Assembly: GCA_024511395.1 (NCBI GenBank)
Contig: JANELJ010000120.1
Location: forward strand, 1 to 6,838
Direction: 5' to 3'
Origin: Gammaproteobacteria bacterium
Lineage (GTDB): Bacteria; Pseudomonadota; Gammaproteobacteria; GRL18
Length of the DNA: 6,838 nucleotides
Below are positions 6,274 through 6,838 of the stretch, piece after piece (within the stretch, counting starts at the first letter, position 1; each line of letters begins with the position of its first letter). The position numbers and the translations under genes are program-made. Below the pieces are notes generated by a model that worked only from the letters and a program-made list of their open reading frames with translations, made no database searches and was not told the DNA's origin.

Positions 6274-6307
6274 ATTTTAACTGACTAGAAACGTAAAGGA
6301 AAAACCT

Positions 6308-6499
6308 ATGAACCAAGAATATCATGATTTTACTGTAAAAATGGAATCTGAAGGTGTAAACCCAGAGTATATCCAGGGTTGGCAAGGTGGTTATGTATGT
6401 AACCCAGAACGTGAAGAACAACGTGTTACCGAAGCCTATAGTGCTGGCTATGAAGACGGCCTAGAAAAGAATATGGAAGGCTACGCTGACTGGAAATAA
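6308..6499 (+). CDS. small acidic protein with two G[WY]-type motifs, distantly RMF-like
   Basis: This is a 63-residue protein with a strong AAAGGA ribosome-binding site (6295-6300) 7 bases before the ATG, and a clear terminator downstream. It has 14 acidic and only 5 basic residues, six tyrosines, two tryptophans and one cysteine (Cys31). Two related motifs stand out: IQGWQGGYV (22-30) and YSAGYEDGL (44-52), joined by a charged stretch NPEREEQRVTEA. The pattern of GWxxG and AGYxxG reminds me of ribosome modulation factor and related small proteins, but the order differs and RMF is basic, so I do not call it RMF. There is no signal peptide or membrane span. It is transcribed alone, away from the MoxR operon. 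The reading frame is well supported; the function is unknown. Confidence 0.85.
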   Translation: MNQEYHDFTVKMESEGVNPEYIQGWQGGYVCNPEREEQRVTEAYSAGYEDGLEKNMEGYADWK

Positions 6500-6507
6500 T
6501 ATTTCCT

Positions 6508-6549
6508 TATAAATAAGTTTTATACCTACATGTATAAAACTTATTTATA
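6508..6549. repeat. perfect 18-bp A+T-rich inverted repeat after the small gene
   Basis: TATAAATAAGTTTTATAC (6508-6525) and GTATAAAACTTATTTATA (6532-6549) pair perfectly around CTACAT. It begins 8 bases after the stop codon of the small gene. With few G-C pairs and no T-run it is a poor intrinsic terminator by itself, but it could protect the mRNA 3' end or be the footprint of a small repeat. Confidence 0.7.
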
Positions 6550-6553
6550 GCAC

Positions 6554-6585
6554 AAAAAAACCGGTTCTTACTGGCCGGTTTTTTT
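6554..6585. terminator. bidirectional intrinsic terminator
   Basis: Seven A, then CCGG, a 10-base spacer, CCGG and seven T form an 11-bp stem with an A-tract on one side and a T-tract on the other. It works in both directions: it ends the small acidic protein mRNA on the + strand and would stop - strand transcripts leaving the transposase. Confidence 0.85.
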
Positions 6586-6645
6586 ATGTATTATTTATAC
6601 GTAACTATCTAGTTCAACCTGAATAATACCGTTTTAAGCCTGACA

Positions 6646-6838
6646 TCAAGCTAGGTTTAAAGCAGCTGATTGCCCCGGTTTGATAAAAGACCCCATCAAA
6701 CCGGAAATAATTTTGAACCACAAAAGCCGGAGCTTATTGAGGATCTTTCTTAAGTTATGTCCAGCGGCTACCATAACCACATTAATGGCATCACCGACTG
6801 CACCTTTGAGGTAGCAGCGATCTAAACGGGATTTCAGT
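6646..6838 (-). CDS. IS5-family transposase, C-terminal 63 residues (5' part beyond the window)
   Basis: The - strand frame entering from the right edge reads LKSRLDRCYLKGAVGDAINV, then VMVAAGHNLRKILNKLRLLW and a variable tail ending NLA before TGA (6648-6646). This is the typical end of IS5-type DDE transposases (RNYLKG..GD..N..L.AAG.NLR). The lysine at residue 2 of the visible part should be the K of the Y-(2)-R-(3)-E-(6)-K signature, which places the catalytic glutamate just outside the window. No frameshift is seen in this part, so the gene may be intact. It points towards the terminator at 6554-6585, away from which the small acidic gene lies. Confidence 0.88.
   Translation of the reverse strand, partial: LKSRLDRCYLKGAVGDAINVVMVAAGHNLRKILNKLRLLWFKIISGLMGSFIKPGQSAALNLA
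6675..6704. repeat. 10-bp perfect hairpin inside the transposase 3' end
   Basis: CCGGTTTGAT (6675-6684) and ATCAAACCGG (6695-6704) pair perfectly around a 10-base loop. It lies in the last 20 codons of the transposase gene, in the variable tail. It may affect mRNA stability or readthrough at the end of the element, or be a chance of codon use. Confidence 0.5.

Larger units (their letters stand above)
5840..6307. other. 468-bp divergent intergenic region
   Basis: This A+T-rich region separates the leftward operon from the rightward small gene. It holds the operon promoter (6028-6001), a 17-bp palindrome (5960-5976), a block of four hairpins (6085-6209) and a possible promoter for the small gene (6245-6273). 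I see no convincing protein gene or tRNA in it. Confidence 0.8.
6613..6838 (-). mobile_element. IS5-family insertion sequence, 3' end only, running off the window
   Basis: The element is recognised from its transposase gene (6646 onward). The outer end is uncertain. A CTAG at 6609-6612 fits the YTAR target preference of IS5-type elements, so the end may be at 6613 (TTCAACCTGAATAATACC). The matching terminal repeat lies outside the window, so this boundary cannot be confirmed. Confidence 0.45.

Noticed and set aside
6308..6499. Naming the small acidic protein as ribosome modulation factor (rmf)
   Set aside because: The glycine-aromatic motifs are suggestive, but the motif order differs and the protein is strongly acidic while RMF is basic.

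Overview
The window looks like accessory-rich chromosomal DNA of a gammaproteobacterium. The genes have moderate G+C and the spacers are very A+T-rich. The protein set (an enterobacterial-type trifunctional CysG, a DsrS-like protein, and a MoxR ATPase with a VWA partner) would fit a sulfur-oxidising or methanotrophic lineage. That assignment is an inference from gene content; there is no rRNA or other taxonomic marker here.

Layout from left to right. Bases 18-113 can encode a 31-residue, almost wholly hydrophobic peptide on the + strand, or the tail of a longer gene entering from the left. Directly after it, bases 121-293 form a 173-bp non-coding element with 15-bp terminal inverted repeats that start GTAA, as IS66-family ends do; it looks like a MITE. 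Then come five genes on the - strand, read right to left: a Sel1-repeat protein (5839-5408), a MoxR-type AAA+ ATPase (5380-4337), a protein with an HExxH metallopeptidase-like domain plus a VWA domain (4344-3073), a DsrS-like protein (3059-1887) and the siroheme synthase cysG (1756-314). The first four have gaps of 27, -8 (overlap) and 13 bp and are very probably one operon, driven by a good sigma70-type promoter at 6028-6001. cysG follows after a 130-bp A+T-rich spacer with its own possible promoter, but no clear terminator separates it from the operon.

Bases 5840-6307 are a 468-bp intergenic region. It carries the operon promoter, a perfect 17-bp palindrome in the operon's presumed 5' UTR, and on the other side four successive stem-loops before a small + strand gene (6308-6499). 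That gene encodes a very acidic 63-residue protein with two GW/GY-type motifs. It ends in a perfect 18-bp A+T hairpin followed by a classical bidirectional terminator. The right end of the window is the 3' end of an IS5-family transposase on the - strand.

Working together: MoxR/VWA pairs usually act as ATP-driven chaperones that activate or load cofactors into a metalloenzyme. Here the pair is linked to a homologue of a Dsr-pathway protein and sits beside the gene for siroheme, the cofactor of dissimilatory and assimilatory sulfite reductases. The most interesting reading is an uncharacterised maturation module for a sulfur or siroheme enzyme. The gene order is directly visible; the function is a hypothesis.
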